Assembly (NCBI GenBank): GCA_032871835.1
Contig: CM065299.1
Coordinates: 30,740,074 to 30,804,073 of the forward strand
Length of the DNA stretch: 64,000 nucleotides
Direction of reading: 5' to 3'
DNA from: Dipteronia dyeriana
Taxonomy: Eukaryota; Streptophyta; Magnoliopsida; Sapindales; Sapindaceae
Below the pieces are notes generated by a model. That model made no database searches. It was not told the origin of the DNA and saw only the letters and a list, made by a program, of their open reading frames with translations. A program made the translations under genes and the position numbers. Shown in pieces: positions 21,707 through 33,998 of the stretch (positions within the stretch are counted from its first letter, which is position 1; each line of letters opens with the position of its first letter).

Positions 21707-22786
21707 CTGGTTGTACCCTTGATTAATTGATATATGTGTTCGTGAATCTTTTTCTTTTTATTGTATATATGCATGTTTTAGAAAGAGATGTCACTCTAGG
21801 TATTCACATATATATTTATATTGGAATGTTTGGATATAAATATGTTTTATATGTGGTTTGTTATTGCTCAATTTTGGTCCTAGAATTTCAATGTATTTTT
21901 GTTTTGGGATTGTAACAAGAAGGGTGGTCTATCATAGCCATAATTTCCTTCTTGGTAGTTGCTAAGTTTTTTTTATTTTGTTGTTGTAAAAAAAAAACTG
22001 CAGAATTTTTATTTATAATTCTTCTGTAATACACTCAAGTATCAAAGGCACGAAGGTTTGAAGAATTGGAAGCAACCAGAACAAGTTTGGGACCGTGAGA
22101 GCAGTAGCTACAAACTTGTGTGCGTAGAGCATGTGGCCATGTTTGTTGTGGCATGGGCTGCGTACAACAGCCCTATGGAAGCCATGGGCTGCGCATGGCA
22201 GCCCTTTATGGGGTTGTGGCGTGCGCACGCCAATGGGTAGGGAGCCAAGGGTGCACACACCCATAGGAGGCAGCCGAGGGAGTCCAAACGACAAAGGTCA
22301 CGTGAAGACTTGTTCACCAAGAAAGGAGTTTTTTGTATTCCAAGACATGTAATTTACTTGCTTTTCTAGGATGGACCAAAATTGTAGCTATTTATATTTT
22401 TTTTAAATATTGCAATGTTTGTCTTTGTTTGATAACATGTCATATAGAATATGAGTGCCACTCATATATCTCTTTTGGTATGAACATACATTAAACGGTA
22501 GGTATCTAAATTGGCATCTAGATAAATTGGTAAATCATTCTTTGGAATTCAATCACGCACCTTAAATAATTGAGTGGGAGAAGGTGTTTTGGAACACCTA
22601 CGGCCTCCGAGTTTAGTTGAGTTTTATGTTTCGTGTAATAACCTCCCAAGAGGTATTCATGAATGGAATTTAGCATGATACTTTTTTACAATGATAGACT
22701 AGACAATTAACCCAAACGATATCTACTTCCAAAGGAGGGATATTCGTGAGGGATTATATTGAAGATTGATAACATGGTAACACACT
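21707..22786 (+). other. Copia A2 leader, part 1, with hairpin cluster
   Basis: Long untranslated leader between primer site and gag, interrupted by solo LTR B2. Open frames within it (for example around 22013-22350) are not conserved as protein. A GC-rich island at 22140-22270 holds a hairpin GGGCTG-7-CAGCCC (22155-22173), a second (22186-22204) and the perfect 14-bp palindrome GGCGTGCGCACGCC (22218-22231). Equivalent hairpins occur in A3. Such structures are candidates for RNA dimerisation or packaging signals; that is inference. Confidence 0.7.
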
Positions 22787-22791
22787 CAATG

Positions 22792-24973
22792 TTTAAGGTT
22801 TTAGATTTGTGTTGGCTTGATTCCATAACAAAACTTCATTTCTTTGTAATGCTTAATTGCTTAAGTGGTTCGTGATGATAAGAGCTTCAAGGAAGAAAAG
22901 CAACTTCTCATGATGCAAAGTTCATCTTCAAGAGGATTGGTACTATTCTTGGATGCTAAGGTATCGAGATTCTTCTTCCTCTTGCAAGGTGTAAGCGCGC
23001 ACACACACAATTCATTCATATGTGTCCCTGCTTAGTTGTTCATCATTAAATGCACACACAAACACACAATTCAAACATTTGTGTCTCTGCATCATAGCAC
23101 ATCATTTGGTATAACACATTCACACACTTGAAGTTGAATGCTCATGCATTTGGTATGAAAGTAGCATGTTTTGGAAAATGCATGATTGGAGACTATCTCT
23201 ACGTAGTTTACATTCTTGTGTGAAATGTGTTTGTTTGTTTATATGTTTGTATAACATGGATCTTGAACTTGATTTTAGCCTTAGATTGTTCATGATTAAG
23301 TTTTGGTCATTTCGGTTACTCATACTATTGATTTCAAGCTCTAAATCAATAGATACTACACTTTCAACTCATGTTGCATACATTGTCTTCATCTTCATAT
23401 ATTGAGTCAAATTCTTATTTTCTGGGTTGAGAATCTTAAATTTTCATGTCCATGAGGGAATCCCAGTTCGTAATCTTCAAACAGATTCGAATTCAGAGTT
23501 CAGAGGCCAAAGAACAGTCGAAGAACGTAAGAGGAGCGCAAGGGAAGAGGTGTGATGGCACAAGCCATCACTTGGCACCTTCCCGAGATGGAACTTGGCC
23601 ATCTCGGCCCCAAAGCCTTGCTGGCCCGAGACGCCCATGTGCCATCTCGGGGAGGCACTAAGGCATGAGGACAAAATCATCTTTTGGTTGTTCTCTCGTT
23701 AAAACCTCTCCTTCCCTATCATTCATTAGACAAGTTGAGAAAAACGGATTTGAAGAACAAGTGCAGAATTTTTCTCTCAACATTTTGTTTTTTGTTTTTG
23801 TGATAACTTCTTTATTTCTACTCCGAATCACTTGATTCAAAAATATATTTCAAGTGTCTTAAGATTTCTACAAACCCCAAGCATTTTCAGACCCAAAGGA
23901 TGTCTAGAATATTCGTTGTAATCAGATCTTCAGTTCATGGTTTTCATCCTTGTTGGTAAAATTATCATCTTCTTAGTTTTCTTCTTAGATCTTCTTATTG
24001 ATTGATGTTATTTGATTAAGAAGCATGACTAGGATGATTTTGATATCATTTTGTGGTTGGATGAATTGATTTTCAAGTTTAGCTATATTTGTGATAAGTT
24101 GATTGATATGTGCTAAACTTGATAAACATGAAATTGTTTCTAGAAATCTAGTGTTCTTATGCTTGATTGACTATTTCTAGATTTAATTTCATTTTCTAAG
24201 AACTAGGTCTACATTAATTGGTATATTCATTTCATTGATTTGGTTCTTAGTTGATAACATGCTTAGGTTGTGTAGATACATTTGTGACTGCTCTTGAAAG
24301 TATAATCTAGTCATCTAGTTGCATGTCCATAGAATTTGTTGATCATCATTTTCTATGTTGAGTGCTTGTTTACGTTTTGCATTCATGATCACTTAGATGC
24401 CTTGTGAAGAGGTAGAAAGTCTCATATCTTAGAGTGATTCTTTGATTTGAGCAATTGGAAGTCTTAGCTAGAGTTTGGAGGACTTGGATAGCTAAGCAAG
24501 TGAAAGTCTCGACAAGAGGCGTGAGACCTTGGATTGTTGAGCCAGAAAGTCTTAACTAGAGTCGGGAGGACTCGGATAGTTGAGCAAGAAGTCTTGCCTA
24601 GAGTCGAGAGGATCCGGATAGGTGAGCAAGGAATCTTCCTAGAGATAGGAGGTCTTGGGTTGGAAGTCGGCTTAGTAGATCACTAGGTTTAAGGATAGAG
24701 TGAGAGTGATAGCTTGGAGAGCATGTGTTGATTGCTTGAGTGTGTAACTCTGATTTGAAATAGTGGATTTGCTTTTGCCGGTTGTTGTGGTATCAACCCG
24801 TGGATGTTTCCTCTTCGGGGGTTTACCACGTAAATATTGTGTGTCATTGTTTGCAATTTTCATTAAGCATTGTTAAAATTGCTTTGTTTTAAAAGAAGAC
24901 AAAAATTGGAGCATATACCTATTCACCCCCCCCTCTAGGTATATTTACACTATAAAGATAAATGGAAATTTCA
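22792..24973 (+). mobile_element. Copia B2: solo LTR in A2 leader
   Basis: 2182 bp, homologous over its full length to the B1 LTRs. It starts TTTAAGGTTTTAG (the usual TG is mutated) and ends GGAAATTTCA. It is flanked by CAATG at 22787-22791 and 24974-24978. The uninterrupted site is visible in A3 (56411-56415 on the opposite strand). No internal Copia B sequence is present, so it is a solo LTR left by LTR-LTR recombination. Confidence 0.95.
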
Positions 24974-24978
24974 CAATG

Positions 24979-25242
24979 TAATTTTATTAATATCCTCCCA
25001 AGAGTTCTTGTTAATAAAATTGTAAGGCTAAAATTGAAAACGTTGGCTGATATGTTAACAATTAGGTGGGACCTAGTCCAACTAGTAAATATTGCGAACT
25101 CCCAAATGAGGCGTGACATTTATGGGTGTTGGATTACCGTTGAATTTTTATGATTGAATTATTTTATTTAATTCAAGATAAATACTCGAAAGTGCTTTCT
25201 CGTGATTATTTACTTATATAATTTTTTTATTGTTTCGAAATC
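24979..25242 (+). other. Copia A2 leader, part 2
   Basis: Continuation of the leader after solo LTR B2, up to the gag start. It aligns with 56160-56410 in A3 (reverse complement). No coding potential. Confidence 0.8.
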
Positions 25243-26060
25243 ATGACTCCATTCCTAATCAACATCCTAAAAGACAATACTTTAACTGATGATAATTATG
25301 TCACATGGAAATGGAAAACTGGGCTTTTATTGCAATCTGAAAAGCCTAAGTTCATTCTGTGCACTCCTAAACCACCTACTCCAACTAAGGAATCTACTCA
25401 GGAGCAAAGAGATGAGTATCAGCAGTGGGAGTCTTCTGATGAGATGTCTAAATGTTACATTATGGCCACCATCTTTGACGTGTTGCAACAGCAACATGAA
25501 GGAATGGAGACTGCTGCTGATATGATGATATCTCTGTAAGAGATGTTTGCTATGAGCTCTATGACGACTAAGAGAGAGGCAGTGACTGCTTTCATGAATC
25601 TTAGGATGAAACCTGGAAAGGGTGTGAAAGATCACATGATGAAAGTCATAGCACATCCCAACATTGCTAAACTGAATGGTGCTAAGATAGATGGTGAAAC
25701 CAAAATTGACATGATTGTCAACTCACTGTTGGATTCCTTTGATCAATTCAAGTTGGACTACACCTTGAATAATAAGGAATACACTTTGCAAGGCCTGATT
25801 CAAGATCTTCAAGCGTGGAAAAAATCCTTGTAGAAAGGCAAGGGTCAAGAGATACATACTGTAGGTAAAGTTGCTACTATTAAGACCAGTAAGAAGGTCA
25901 AGAAACAACAGAAGAAAAAACAACTAGGACCTACTAAGAAGGAGACAAAGAATGTAACCAAGATCAAAGGGAAGTGTTTCCTTTATGGTGAAATGGAACA
26001 TTGGAAAAGAAATTGACCAAAGTCTCAAGACAAGAAGGAAGAAGGTAATATCAATTATCT
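25243..26060 (+). pseudogene. gag: Copia A2 gag, broken
   Basis: Starts at ATG 25243 (MTPFLINILKDNTLT), the position expected from the family. It is a copia Gag of the UBN2 type, with DNYVTWKWKTGLLL, CYIMATIFDVLQQQHEGME and FMNLRMKPGKGVKDHMMK. A TAA at 25537 (Leu-stop-Glu) and a TAG at 25831 break it. The zinc knuckle at about 25975-26016 is ruined: its second Cys is Tyr (CFLYGEMEHWKRN) and the last Cys codon is TGA. In A3 the same knuckle is intact. Confidence 0.88.
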
Positions 26061-26073
26061 TGAAACATGTTTT

Positions 26074-26460
26074 TTGGCGGATTCTATGGATTCTTGGATC
26101 ATAGACTCCGGAGCCACTAATCATGTTTGTTTTTCCTTACAGGTGTTCAAGGAAAGGAGAAGGCTTAATGGGAACGAATTCAACTTACGTTTAGGCAATA
26201 GAGCGTTGGTGTCTGCTAGTTCAGTGGGAGATATTAGAATTTGTTTAGATTCTTATAGGCATTTAGATTTAATAGACGTTTATTATGTACCTCAATTCAA
26301 GTGGAATTTAATTTTAGTTTCTTGTTTAAATAAATTTGGTTATTCGGTTACTTTTAATAAAGCTTTTATATTAGTGAGAATGACAACATTATTTGCAAAG
26401 GTACATTGGAAAACAGTTTATTCTATTTTCATGGAAATATCTCTCACTTGTTAGACACGG
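26074..26460 (+). pseudogene. pol: Copia A2 protease
   Basis: Aspartic protease with the active-site segment DSWIIDSGATNHVC (about 26089-26130). The strand continues through LRLGNRALVSASSVGDI and YYVPQFKWNLILVSCLNKFG. A frameshift near 26385-26410 separates it from the pre-integrase region. Confidence 0.88.
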
Positions 26461-27660
26461 AATCAACGGAACCTAATCATAAAAGAGTAAAATTATCAAA
26501 AGATGAAATCTATCTATGGCATTTGCACCTAGGTCATATTAACCTTAATAGGATTAAAAGATTGGTAAGTGACGGACCTCTAAGTGACTTAAAGGTTGAT
26601 GATCTACCAACTTATGAATCTTGTTTGGAAGGTAAAATGACAAAAAGGTCGTTTTTGACCAAAGGCACAAGAGCCATCGAATGTTTAGGATTGATACACA
26701 CTGATGTGTGTGGACATATGAGCATTCAAGCTAAAGGTGGATATGATTACTTCATCACTTTCACGGTTAATCACTCAAGATTTGGCTATGTGTATCTCAT
26801 GAGACATGAGTCGGATGCTTTTGACATGTTCAAAGCATTTAAAGCTGAAGTTGAAAATCAGCTTGAGAAACACATAAAAATCCTGAGGTCTGATCGTGTT
26901 GGTGAATATCTATCTGGTGAGTTTCAGTAATATCTTATTGATAATGGGATAATTTCTCAGTTTTCTACACCATGCACACCTCAAAAAAATGGGGTGGCAG
27001 AAAGGAGAAATAGAACTCTTTTGGTCATGGTTAGGTCTATGTTGAGTTATTCAACGTTCCCAAATTCGTTTTGGGGATATGTAATACAAACTGACATGTA
27101 CATTCTAAACGATGTACCATCTAAGTCGGTTCCTAAAACACTACATGAGTTAAGGACCGGGCGAAAGCCTAGTTTACAACACTTAAGGATATTTGGATGT
27201 CTTGCGCACGTGTTAAAAGAAAAGACAGAAAAGATGGAGTCCCGTTTAGAAACATGCATATTTGTAGGGTTTCCAAAATAATCAAAAGGATATTATTTTT
27301 ATAGTCCTTCAGATATTAAAGTATTTGTTTCGAAAAATGCAAAACTTCTGGAAAAGGACTATATGAATAATTTTATGCCTAAAAGTAGAATTATCCTGAA
27401 TGAGCTCTTAGGAGATACAATTCCACAAGAGGTTTCGCAACCAAGGCCAATTGTAAGTTCCGTACCAACATAAGATCAACAGTCTACCTTACCTCATCAT
27501 AGTGGGAGGGTTAGTAGATAACCCGAGAGATACATCGATCTAGGAGAATCTGTAGAGAATCTTCCAGACGACGATGATCCCTATACTTACAAGTAAGCAA
27601 TGGAAGATGTTGATTGTCGCCATTGGCCAAAGGCAATGCAATCCTAAATTGAATCTATGT
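26406..27660 (+). pseudogene. pol: Copia A2 integrase, broken
   Basis: The zinc-binding region reads LWHLHLGHINLNRIKRL then YESCLEGK, where the first Cys of the usual CESC has become Tyr. The catalytic segments are IHTDVCGHM (Asp present), TVNHSRFGYVYLM (second Asp changed to Asn) and NGVAERRNRTLL (Glu present, about 26990). Stops occur at 26928 and at 27281, with more at about 27473 and 27595 in the linker to RT. Loss of the second Asp alone would abolish strand transfer. Confidence 0.88.
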
Positions 27661-28700
27661 TTAAAAACAAAGTCTGGTCTTGTGTAGACTTGCCTAAAGT
27701 GATAAATCCCATCGGGTGCAAGTGGGTATACAAGAGGAAAAGAGGAACGGATGGAAATGTGGAAACCTTTAACGCTAGATTGGTAGCTAAAGGTTATACA
27801 CAGAAGGAAGGTATCGATTATGAGGAAACCTTCTCTCCTGTAGCCATGCTTAAATCCATTAGGATACTCTTATCCATTGCGACATCTCTAGACCTAGAAA
27901 TTTGGGAAATGGACGTCAAGACAACTTTCCATAATGGAAGTCTTGACAAAAGCATCTACATAATGCAACATGAAGGATTCAATGAAAAAGGCCAAGAGGA
28001 AAGGGGATGCAAGATGCAAAAATCCATATATGGATTGAAGCAAACATCCAGATCCTTGAACATAAGGTTTGATCAAGCCATGAAAAGTTTTGGATTTATT
28101 CAAAACCTTGACGAACCTTTTGTATACAAAGGGATTAAAGGTGACAAGTTGGCTTTCCTAGTTCTTTACGTTGATGATATACAACTCATCGGAAATGATG
28201 TAGGTGTATTGATATCAATAAAAGAGTGGTTAGCAAAACAATTTGATATGAAGGACTTAGGAGAAGCAAGTTATATTCTTGGTATCCAAGTAATAAGAAA
28301 TAGAAAGAATAGAACGATTGCATTATCCCAAGCTTCATACATAAATAAAATCTTGTCTAGGTTTTCCATGCAAGATTCCAAGAAAGGTATGCTACCTTTC
28401 AAACATGGAATCAAACTTTTTAAGGAACAAGTCCCTAAGAATGAGCATGAAGAGCAATTCATGAGTAGGGTACCAAATGCCTCGGCAGTAGGAAGTCTCA
28501 TGTATGCAATGCTCTGTACTAGACCAGATATTTGTTTTACAGTGGGTGTAGTTAGTAGGTTTCAATCGAAGTCTGGTCCTGATCATTGGACGACAGTCAA
28601 GCATATTTTCAAGTATCTTAAGAGAACAAGAGATTATATGATTGTATACTCTATAGGAGATTTAATTCTCGTTGGTTATACAGATTCTGGTTTTCAGTAA
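27657..28700 (+). pseudogene. pol: Copia A2 reverse transcriptase
   Basis: Longest open stretch in A2 (347 codons). It includes KNKVWSCVDLPK, CKWVYKRKRGTDG, LVAKGYTQKEGIDYEETFSP, the catalytic WEMDVKTTFHNG (about 27903-27935) and the YVDD box in VLYVDDIQLIGND (about 28166). It continues to CTRPDICFTVGVVSRF and the start of RNase H (GYTDSGFQ), where a TAA at 28698 stops it. The RT core motifs are intact. Confidence 0.92.
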
Positions 28701-29152
28701 GATTCAGACTCCAGGAGATCAACATCACTATCTGTGTTTACTATTGGAGAAAAGGCAGTCATATGGAGGAGTATCAAGCAATCTTGTATTGCTGATTCCA
28801 CTTTGGAAGCCGTGTATGTTGCCGCATGAGAGGCTGCTAAAGATGATGTATAGCTCCGCCAATTCTTGATTGACTTTGAAGTGGTTCCTGATGCGAATAA
28901 GCAGATCACTATCTATTATGACAATAGTAGAACAATGGCTAATTCAAGAGAACCAAGAAGTCTTAAGAGAGGGAAACACATTGAAAGAAAGTATCACCTT
29001 CTAAGGGAAATTGTACATAGGGTGACGTGACGATTACCAAGATCGCATCAGTAGATAATCTAGTGGATCACTTTACAAATGCTTTTCAACAAAGCAGTTT
29101 TGATGGGCATTTAGAGAACATGCGGATGAGAGATATGACACATTTGCTATAG
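28700..29152 (+). pseudogene. pol: Copia A2 RNase H end
   Basis: The frame continues past the TAA with SRRSTSLSVFTI, then AVIWRSIKQSCIADSTLEAVY (RNase H Glu present), followed by TGA near 28828 and TAG near 28849. The terminal part has further changes (YYDNSRTM in place of the CDNSGAV of the A1 copy). It ends MRDMTHLL with a stop at 29150-29152. Confidence 0.85.
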
Positions 29153-29166
29153 AGCAAGTGGGAGAG
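29153..29166 (+). other. Copia A2 polypurine tract
   Basis: AGCAAGTGGGAGAG lies directly between the pol stop and the 3' LTR. Confidence 0.8.
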
Positions 29167-31466
29167 TGTTGGGATTATGCTCGATAGCAAGAGTGTAATA
29201 ATGTATTTGACAATCTTTTCATATTATTAAAGTGATTTCAAGTTTAACAAATCTTATAGCATTTATAGTTTAATAATAATAATTATCAAAAGTAAATAAT
29301 CATAAGGTCAAAAGACTATAAGAAAAGAAGAATTGTTCATTTATCTAGATATGTATGAGGTAGACACAATTATTTAGTTAGTCTTGAATAATATTCACAA
29401 ATTAAGATAAAAGGTTGGGCACCTTTATTTTTACAAAGTTGTAGATTCTTTTGCTAGCATTTGAGTGGGATCAAATGAGTTATGATGAGTCTAAAATCAT
29501 CAAAGTATGGTGTCATTGGGCAATAGAATCTAATGCACTTGGTGCATTAAATTGGATCACAATGAAATACTCTATCTAGAACCGTCAATGGATAAAAGTT
29601 TTTCCTTTGAAAACAATCTAAGAGTCTACCTCAATCCTGAGATAAATGTTGGACTTATGGTTGCAAGTGTTATCATTTGAGCTATCAACGAGTACGATTA
29701 TATAGCATAGTCTATCCTCGATAGTTTGGTGGTATTTATTTGTTAATCGATAGAGGACTTCATTTATAGATATGGACATCGTGGCTCCATTTATTAAATG
29801 AGAGTAGAATATCATCATATGGATGTTTTGAGGTATTGGATATTAAATCTTAACGTTAAGTTTTCAATAGTGTCTATTGAAACATGGCTTCTGGACAAGT
29901 AAAAATATCCAAGTTCAAAATGTGGTCATATAAGTAAATATGGTAACTTGGAGGGCTATAGGCAGTTTATGAGCTCTTGGCGATTACTGATATTCTTCAA
30001 GAGGATACACTTTCTCCAATAAGGTTGTCTAGGGTATGAATGAGTAACATCAACTTATTCTATCTTTATTTAAGAGTTCAATTTTAGTTCTTTAGTGGAA
30101 TGAACTAAAATTAAATAGATAGGACCTAAGTGAATCATTTGTTGATTGTGATTGGGTTGTGTCTGTTGGAGCTTATATTTAAATAGCACGCCAAGATCCC
30201 CAATCCACACGAACTTGCATGGATCACTTGATATATTCTACTGGACTAATTTAGGGGTCCATCTAGAATTGTATTAAGGCATGTGAACTTGTTTTTTTTT
30301 TGTAAGAATAGGTCTAGTTCACATGTGTACTTTTTATTATGGTACAACGGATTTAATAAAATAAGAAAAATAATATAATGGCTCATATATATGTGTTGGC
30401 CGACAAGGCTATTTAAAATAGCTTAATTATAATATTTTTATTTAATTATTTAATTAAATGGAAATCAATTAATTTGGTAATTAATTAATTATTTAATTAA
30501 TAGTCAAAATCTTATTCTTATAAGAGAAGGTCTCCTAATTTTATGCTATTGTTGGTAGTAATTAATATTAAAGAATTTATTTGATAAGCAGATAAATAAA
30601 ATGAATTATTTATCTAATCAAATTAGGAAGTCTTTAATATGGTTACGAATACACTATTGAGTTGTATTAAGAGTCTTGGTGTAGGTTAGAATTCTTTCTA
30701 GAAAAGGATTCTTAACCACCAAGTAAATCTACCTAGGGAAAAGATTCTTAACAACCAAGTAAATCATTCTTGGGAAAGGATTTGTGATCCTATATATATA
30801 TATATATATATATATCTCTCTAAAATTTCGGCCAGTCCTAAGCAATTCAAAGAAAGAAATTCGGCCAGCCTTATGTATTTTTAGAGAGTGATTTCGGTCA
30901 GCCCTAGTTTTTTTAGATAGAATTCGGCTACCATAGAATTTTGAGGGAGAAAAATATGTTTTTGCTCTAGACAAAATTAGTTCAATTATAAGAAATAGTG
31001 TGAGACTCGGCAATGAAGAAAAGGAAGAAAGAACGTTTAGTTTTCGATAGTACACTAGTAGCCTTTATATCAAAATGTTTTGTATACAACATCGAATCAA
31101 GGTTCACGCGAGTTTTAATCAAACTGATTGACAATTCACAAGTGACCTAACGTTCTTTCTTTTTCAACTTGGAGGATAATTGTAACTAACAAAGAAAAAG
31201 ATTTTGTTTGTTTCCATCCTTAGGTATACAATTTAAAGAAAAGGAGCCCACATTACTAGGTGATTCACGTTCGTGATTGGATTGAAAGATCTTACGGATT
31301 CAATTCGGTGTTTCTTCAATCGTTAGGAGAACAAGGTACGGCACTTTTTATACACATCAATTAATCTAGTGTTAAGGTTCTTGTTATTTAAAAGGGAATT
31401 TTTTTATTTATGCAAAACCCTTTTTTATAAACTTTTCACGCTTTCGCTGCGCGTATTTTCCCTACA
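29167..31466 (+). repeat. Copia A2 3' LTR
   Basis: 2300 bp, TGTTGGGATTATGC to TTTTCCCTACA, same length as the 5' copy. Followed by the GTTCA duplication. It includes a (TA)n run at about 30793-30813 and one pair of ggattcttaac-accaagtaaat modules (about 30706-30770). Confidence 0.95.
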
Positions 31467-31471
31467 GTTCA
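31467..31471. other. A2 target-site duplication, right (GTTCA)
   Basis: Exact copy of 19388-19392, directly after the 3' LTR. Confidence 0.95.
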
Positions 31472-31880
31472 GTCCTGTAATGTCTGTTAATGTCCCCAGA
31501 GTTGATGCAGACTTCTCTACCCAAAACCAATACTGGACTTCCTAAACAATAGTTCTCTCTCGATTACCCTTGCATAAAATTCTTTAACGATATGAGGGCA
31601 ATATTTTGCAGGCCTCTGAACAAGTGTGCCCTAACCTTGAGCCCCAACCATATTAGGAATCGGAGTCTGATGCAACTAGCTCGAGTTGATCCCCCCTTTC
31701 AGGTATGAACTTCTTCCCACTAAATTTTGTTATCCTACCCGAAAAATCGAGGTTTTAAGCACAAGGTGGAATTTACCTCTTTCCTTTTTCTTGGCCCCTT
31801 CTCGGCCTTTCTATACAGCTAGAATCCCTTGTCTCAGTACGGCTGGAATCTATACTAGCTGTCTTCTTGGTTCTAGCCAT
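31467..31880 (-). pseudogene. Ath env-like ORF, N-terminal part
   Basis: Reading the minus strand, an ATG at 31880 opens MARTKKTASIDSS, a basic start usual for these plant env-like ORFs. After stops near 31760 and 31740, the frame continues through KKFIPERGDQLEL, CKILPSYR and a Tyr/Arg-rich stretch to the A2 insertion at 31467. The frame carries on at 19392. No signal peptide or membrane span is evident in this part. Stops at about 31645 and 31555 show decay. Confidence 0.65.
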
Positions 31881-32480
31881 TTCAACACCTTAGAGAAAAC
31901 AAAACTTTGTCGCTTCAATTCGGATCAAACAATTTGGTAGCACCCCTGCACAATTAAACAACTCCGGCGATACACCACGGATACCACCAAGCACCACCAC
32001 AAAATAACAATATATTCAAAATAGCTCTATCAAATATCAATTACCAATAATCCTGAAATTCACCACCAAATATGCCCTAATTCCACCAACTCAACCAATT
32101 TCACCCACAAACCCTTCCAAAAACACAAAATTATTACAAAAAAATGCTTCAATAATGCCATTCAGTGGTCTTAAGTGCTTAATCTGCACACATACTCAAC
32201 AACAAACATATCAAGGGCATTGCTTAAACAATTTGGGTTGGGAAAGCTTAAACTTAGCTACTAGACTTGTATGTAAAATGAAAAATCACCCCCAAACCTA
32301 TGTTTTTCCATGCCTTGCACTTTCAACAAAATTAATGTTTCAAAAATTAAGGTGTGGATCAACTTAGACTTGGGAGTGAAGTAGAATCACTACCATTCAC
32401 AATTATTATGCAAAAATAAAAAGTTATTGAAAGGAAAGATACATAGGTGGGTTGCCTCCCACCAAGCGCACGATTTAACA
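31881..32480 (-). other. Ath spacer between pol and env-like ORF
   Basis: About 600 bp without a convincing frame on either strand, between the integrase end and the env-like ATG. A splice acceptor for a subgenomic message would be expected here; I cannot point to one with confidence. Confidence 0.55.
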
Positions 32481-32481
32481 T

Positions 32482-33980
32482 CTAGGCAAGATGTGGTGAG
32501 AGCACTACGGCTCTTGGGGCTCTATCTCTACCAACCAAGCACGGTTCCCTAATTTCTTCGCATAAGGTTTCACCCTTTACCCGTTGACAACAAACCTCTC
32601 TCCATTCTTCTCGTCTTCCATTTCTACCGACCAATTTGAGAACACTTGAGTCAACCGGAATGGTCAAAACCATATAGACTTTAATTTTCTGGGAAATAAC
32701 TTGAGGCGGGAATTGAACAAAAGAACTAACTTTCCCAGGTGAAGATCCTTGTGAACTATCATCTTGTCATGGATCCACTAGGTCTTCTCCTTGTACATCC
32801 TTGAGCTTTCATAAGCATCTAACCAGAATTCCTCAAGCTCATTAAGTTGTAACTTCTTTTCCTCACTAACCTTATCATAGTCTAAATTCAGCTTCCTAAC
32901 CGCCTATAAGGCCCGGTGCTCAAGTTCCACAGGAAGGTGGCACGTCTTCCTAAAAACCAACTTATAAGGGCTTATTTTGATAGGTGTCTTGAAGGCTGTC
33001 CTATACGCCCACAAGGCATCATCTAACTTTGAGGCCCAATGCTTCCTAGTTGAATTCACCATTTTCTCTAGAATACTCTTGACTTGCCTATTGCTAACCT
33101 CCACTTGACCCGGTGTTTGTGGGTGGCATGGGGTGGCTATCTTATGTCTCACACCATATTTATTCATAAGGGCAACAAACGATTTGTTGTAAAAGTGTGT
33201 TCCCCCATCACTAATTATAGCCCTAGGAGTCCAAAATCTAGCGAAAATGGCCTCCTTCATAAAATTTACCACCATTTTTCATCATCGGTTCTTGTAGCCC
33301 GTGCTTCTACCCATTTTGACATATAGTCAATCGTAGCGAGGATGTAGCTAAACCCAAAAGAGGATGGGAATGGTCCTATGAAACTGATGACCCATACATC
33401 AAATAACTCGACCACCATGGCACTAGTTAGGGGTATCTCATTCCTCTTTCAAATGTTCCCTGTCCGTTGACATCTATCACATGTCGAGCAATATTGGACT
33501 GCATCCTTTATCAATGATTCCTAATAGAAACCCGATTGTAACTCTTTCAAAGCTGTCTTCCGTAGCCCAAAATGACCTCCACAGTGAAGCTTGTGACAAA
33601 ACTGAAGCACATCACCCTGTTCGGCCTTAGGAACACACCTCATAATGATCGCATCAAGACCATGTGAGTATAAGAACAGGTCATCCAAGAAAAATTCCCT
33701 AGACCTAGCTATGAACCGCTTTCATCCTTGGGAGTTCAAATCCATCGAAAACATTCCATTAACCAAGTAGTTCACGATATCTGTATACCACGGCTCCTTA
33801 TCCGACACACTCCGCAACTGCTTATCCGGGAAGTTCTCTCTCAAAGGTAATCCATCAGCTTCCTCAAGATTTTCCTACACTAACCTACTTTAGTGGTCAG
33901 CTATCACATTCTCCATACCCTTTTTGTCTCGTATCTCTAAAATTGAACTCTTGTAATAGTAGGATCCACCGAATAAATCT
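32482..33980 (-). pseudogene. pol: Ath integrase
   Basis: Gypsy integrase read from right to left. The best-preserved stretch (33275-32904) carries the second catalytic Asp in [13 protein letters not shown] and the Glu in [19 protein letters not shown], then [11 protein letters not shown] and SPYKLVF. After a stop at about 32905 the frame continues with LNLDYDKVSEEKKLQLNELE and SSRMYKEK towards the C-terminus near 32482. The upstream zinc-binding part and first Asp (33300-33980) are spread over several frames. Typical of the Athila/Tat group. Confidence 0.85.
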
Positions 33981-33998
33981 TGGCTTGGCATCTTTTTT

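Larger units (their letters stand above)
19393..31466 (+). mobile_element. Copia A copy A2, complete insertion
   Basis: A full-length 12,074-bp copia element with two 2300-bp LTRs and matching GTTCA flanks, inserted in the Ath env-like ORF. Order: 5' LTR, primer site, long leader (interrupted by solo LTR B2), gag, protease, integrase, RT, RNase H, polypurine tract, 3' LTR. All coding domains carry stops or frameshifts. About 16 differences in the first 210 bp of the two LTRs (hand count) make it an old insertion. Confidence 0.95.

Noticed and set aside
22013..22352. Overlapping open frames on both strands in the A2 leader
   Set aside because: They arise from the GC-rich hairpin island, are not conserved as protein in A3, and lie in the untranslated leader.
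31686..31940. 84-codon plus-strand open frame
   Set aside because: Shadow of the minus-strand env-like N-terminus that starts at 31880.
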